From: Acetobacteraceae bacterium | Lineage (GTDB): Bacteria > Pseudomonadota > Alphaproteobacteria > Acetobacterales > Acetobacteraceae | Direction: 5' to 3' | Assembly: GCA_947446625.1 (NCBI GenBank) | Contig: CANFIE010000255.1 | Span: 1-6,038, forward strand | Length of the DNA stretch: 6,038 bases | Shown: piece by piece, positions 5,312-6,038 of the stretch | Layout of the letters: each line of letters begins with the position of its first letter | Numbering within the stretch: the first letter of the stretch is position 1 | Translations under genes and position numbers: made by a program | Notes under the pieces: model-generated | What the model was told of the DNA's origin: nothing | What the model saw: only the letters and a program-made list of their open reading frames with translations | Database searches by the model: none

Positions 5312-6038
5312 CCAGCCCGCGCGCCCGCGCCGCCGCCTTCTGCGCCGCCTTCGGCCTGCGCCTGCCCATCATCCAGGCGCCCATGGCCAGCGCCTGCCCG
5401 GCGCCGCTCGCCGCCGCCGTGGCCAATGCCGGCGGCATGGGCGGCCTTGGCGCGCTCAGCACCACCCCGGCCGGCATCCGCCAATGGGTCTCGGAGTTCC
5501 GCAGCCACAGCAACGGCGCCTTCCAGATCAACCTCTGGATCCCCGAACCCGCCCCCCACCGCGACCCGGCGCATGAAGCCACCGTCCGCGCCACCCTCGC
5601 CCCCCTGGCCGGCGCACCCATACCGGAAGCCGGCCCCGGCCCCTTCCTGGTGGACTTCGAGGCGCAATGCGCCGCCATGCTGGAAGCCGCCCCCGCCACC
5701 GCCTCCTCCATCATGGGCCTGTTCCCGCCCGCCATCGTGGCGCAGATGAAGACCCGCGGCATGAAGTGGATCGCCAACGCCACCACGGTGGCCGAAGCCC
5801 GCGCCGCCCAGGCCGCCGGCGCCGATGCCGTCATCGCCCAGGGCGCCGAGGCCGGCGGCCATCGCGGCAGCTACACCAATGCCGGCGCCGAGGCGCAGCT
5901 CATCGGCCTCTTCGCCCTGCTGCCGCAAATGGCCGATGCCCTGACCATCCCGGTCATCGCCGCCGGCGGCATCATGCAGGGCCGCGCCATCGCCGCCGCC
6001 CTCACGCTGGGCGCCAGCGCCGTCCAACTCGGCACCGC
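5308..6038 (+). CDS. Nitronate monooxygenase / 2-nitropropane dioxygenase-like FMN protein (3' truncated by window)
   Basis: The reading frame is open from ATG at 5308 to the window end (243 complete codons); the family is usually about 310-380 residues, so the C-terminus lies outside. Visible motifs are LPIIQAPMASAC (19-30), the first FMN-loop; VANAGGMGGLGAL (38-50); FQINLWIPEP (72-81); SIMGLFPPAIVAQMK (134-148); IAQGAEAGGHRG (176-187), whose His185 is the catalytic-base position in class I nitronate monooxygenases; PVIAAGGIMQGRAIAAAL (215-232), the phosphate-binding strand-loop; and GASAVQLGT at the break. Class I enzymes oxidise propionate 3-nitronate and alkyl nitronates, but many relatives have unproven roles and the FabK-type enoyl reductases share the fold. 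The relatives' common GGIxDGR reads GGIMQGR here. The ATGA overlap with the aminotransferase stop and GGAAG at 5293-5297 (10 bases upstream) support the start. The protein is TIM-barrel, cytoplasmic and FMN-dependent by family. Confidence 0.88.
   Translation, partial: MTSPRARAAAFCAAFGLRLPIIQAPMASACPAPLAAAVANAGGMGGLGALSTTPAGIRQWVSEFRSHSNGAFQINLWIPEPAPHRDPAHEATVRATLAPLAGAPIPEAGPGPFLVDFEAQCAAMLEAAPATASSIMGLFPPAIVAQMKTRGMKWIANATTVAEARAAQAAGADAVIAQGAEAGGHRGSYTNAGAEAQLIGLFALLPQMADALTIPVIAAGGIMQGRAIAAALTLGASAVQLGT

Noticed and set aside
5107..6027. A 306-codon minus-strand frame opposite the end of the aminotransferase and the flavoprotein gene
   Set aside because: It is a Gly/Ala-dominated shadow. 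The plus-strand frame shows consecutive nitronate-monooxygenase motifs and runs off the window end.
1..6038. CRISPR array, insertion sequence, tRNA, rRNA, riboswitch or phage gene
   Set aside because: I saw no regularly spaced repeats, transposase motifs, terminal inverted repeats, cloverleaf-like sequences or phage proteins on either strand.

Overview
This is a GC-rich (roughly two thirds G+C by eye, with C/G-dominated third codon positions) chromosomal segment from a proteobacterium. The Bug-type (TctC-like) solute-binding protein next to a CaiB/BaiF CoA-transferase, an aminotransferase and a nitronate-monooxygenase-like enzyme is typical of Acetobacteraceae (Roseomonas-like Alphaproteobacteria) and of some Burkholderiales. 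I favour Acetobacteraceae, but this is inference from gene content and composition and no marker gene is present.

Layout. Bases 1-121 hold no gene. They carry two strong hairpin terminators placed tail to tail: one ends a plus-strand gene lying to the left of the window, the other ends the minus-strand pair that follows. Bases 122-1692 (minus strand) encode a two-gene unit, a thiolase-superfamily protein followed with a 5-base gap by a DUF35 zinc-ribbon/OB-fold protein. Bases 1693-1901 form a divergent control region with an AT-rich island at about 1801-1900. It contains a good extended -10 element for the plus strand. Bases 1902-6038 (plus strand) encode a likely operon: Bug solute-binding protein, a 78-base gap, class III CoA-transferase, a 4-base GTGA overlap, PLP aminotransferase, a 4-base ATGA overlap, and a nitronate-monooxygenase-family flavoprotein cut off by the window end.

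How the genes may work together. The Bug protein would bind a small carboxylate in the periplasm. The CoA-transferase would convert an acid to its CoA thioester. The thiolase/DUF35 pair, transcribed from the same control region in the other direction, has the architecture of heteromeric thiolases or aldolases that act on 3-oxoacyl-CoA or 3-hydroxyacyl-CoA thioesters. The aminotransferase and the FMN enzyme point to a nitrogen-containing or 2-oxo acid intermediate. The exact substrate cannot be read from the sequence.

I see no mobile element, CRISPR array, tRNA, rRNA or phage gene. The window is best described as an ordinary accessory catabolic locus. The points most worth a second look are the unusual enzyme combination, the altered active-site motifs of the thiolase, and the paired terminators.
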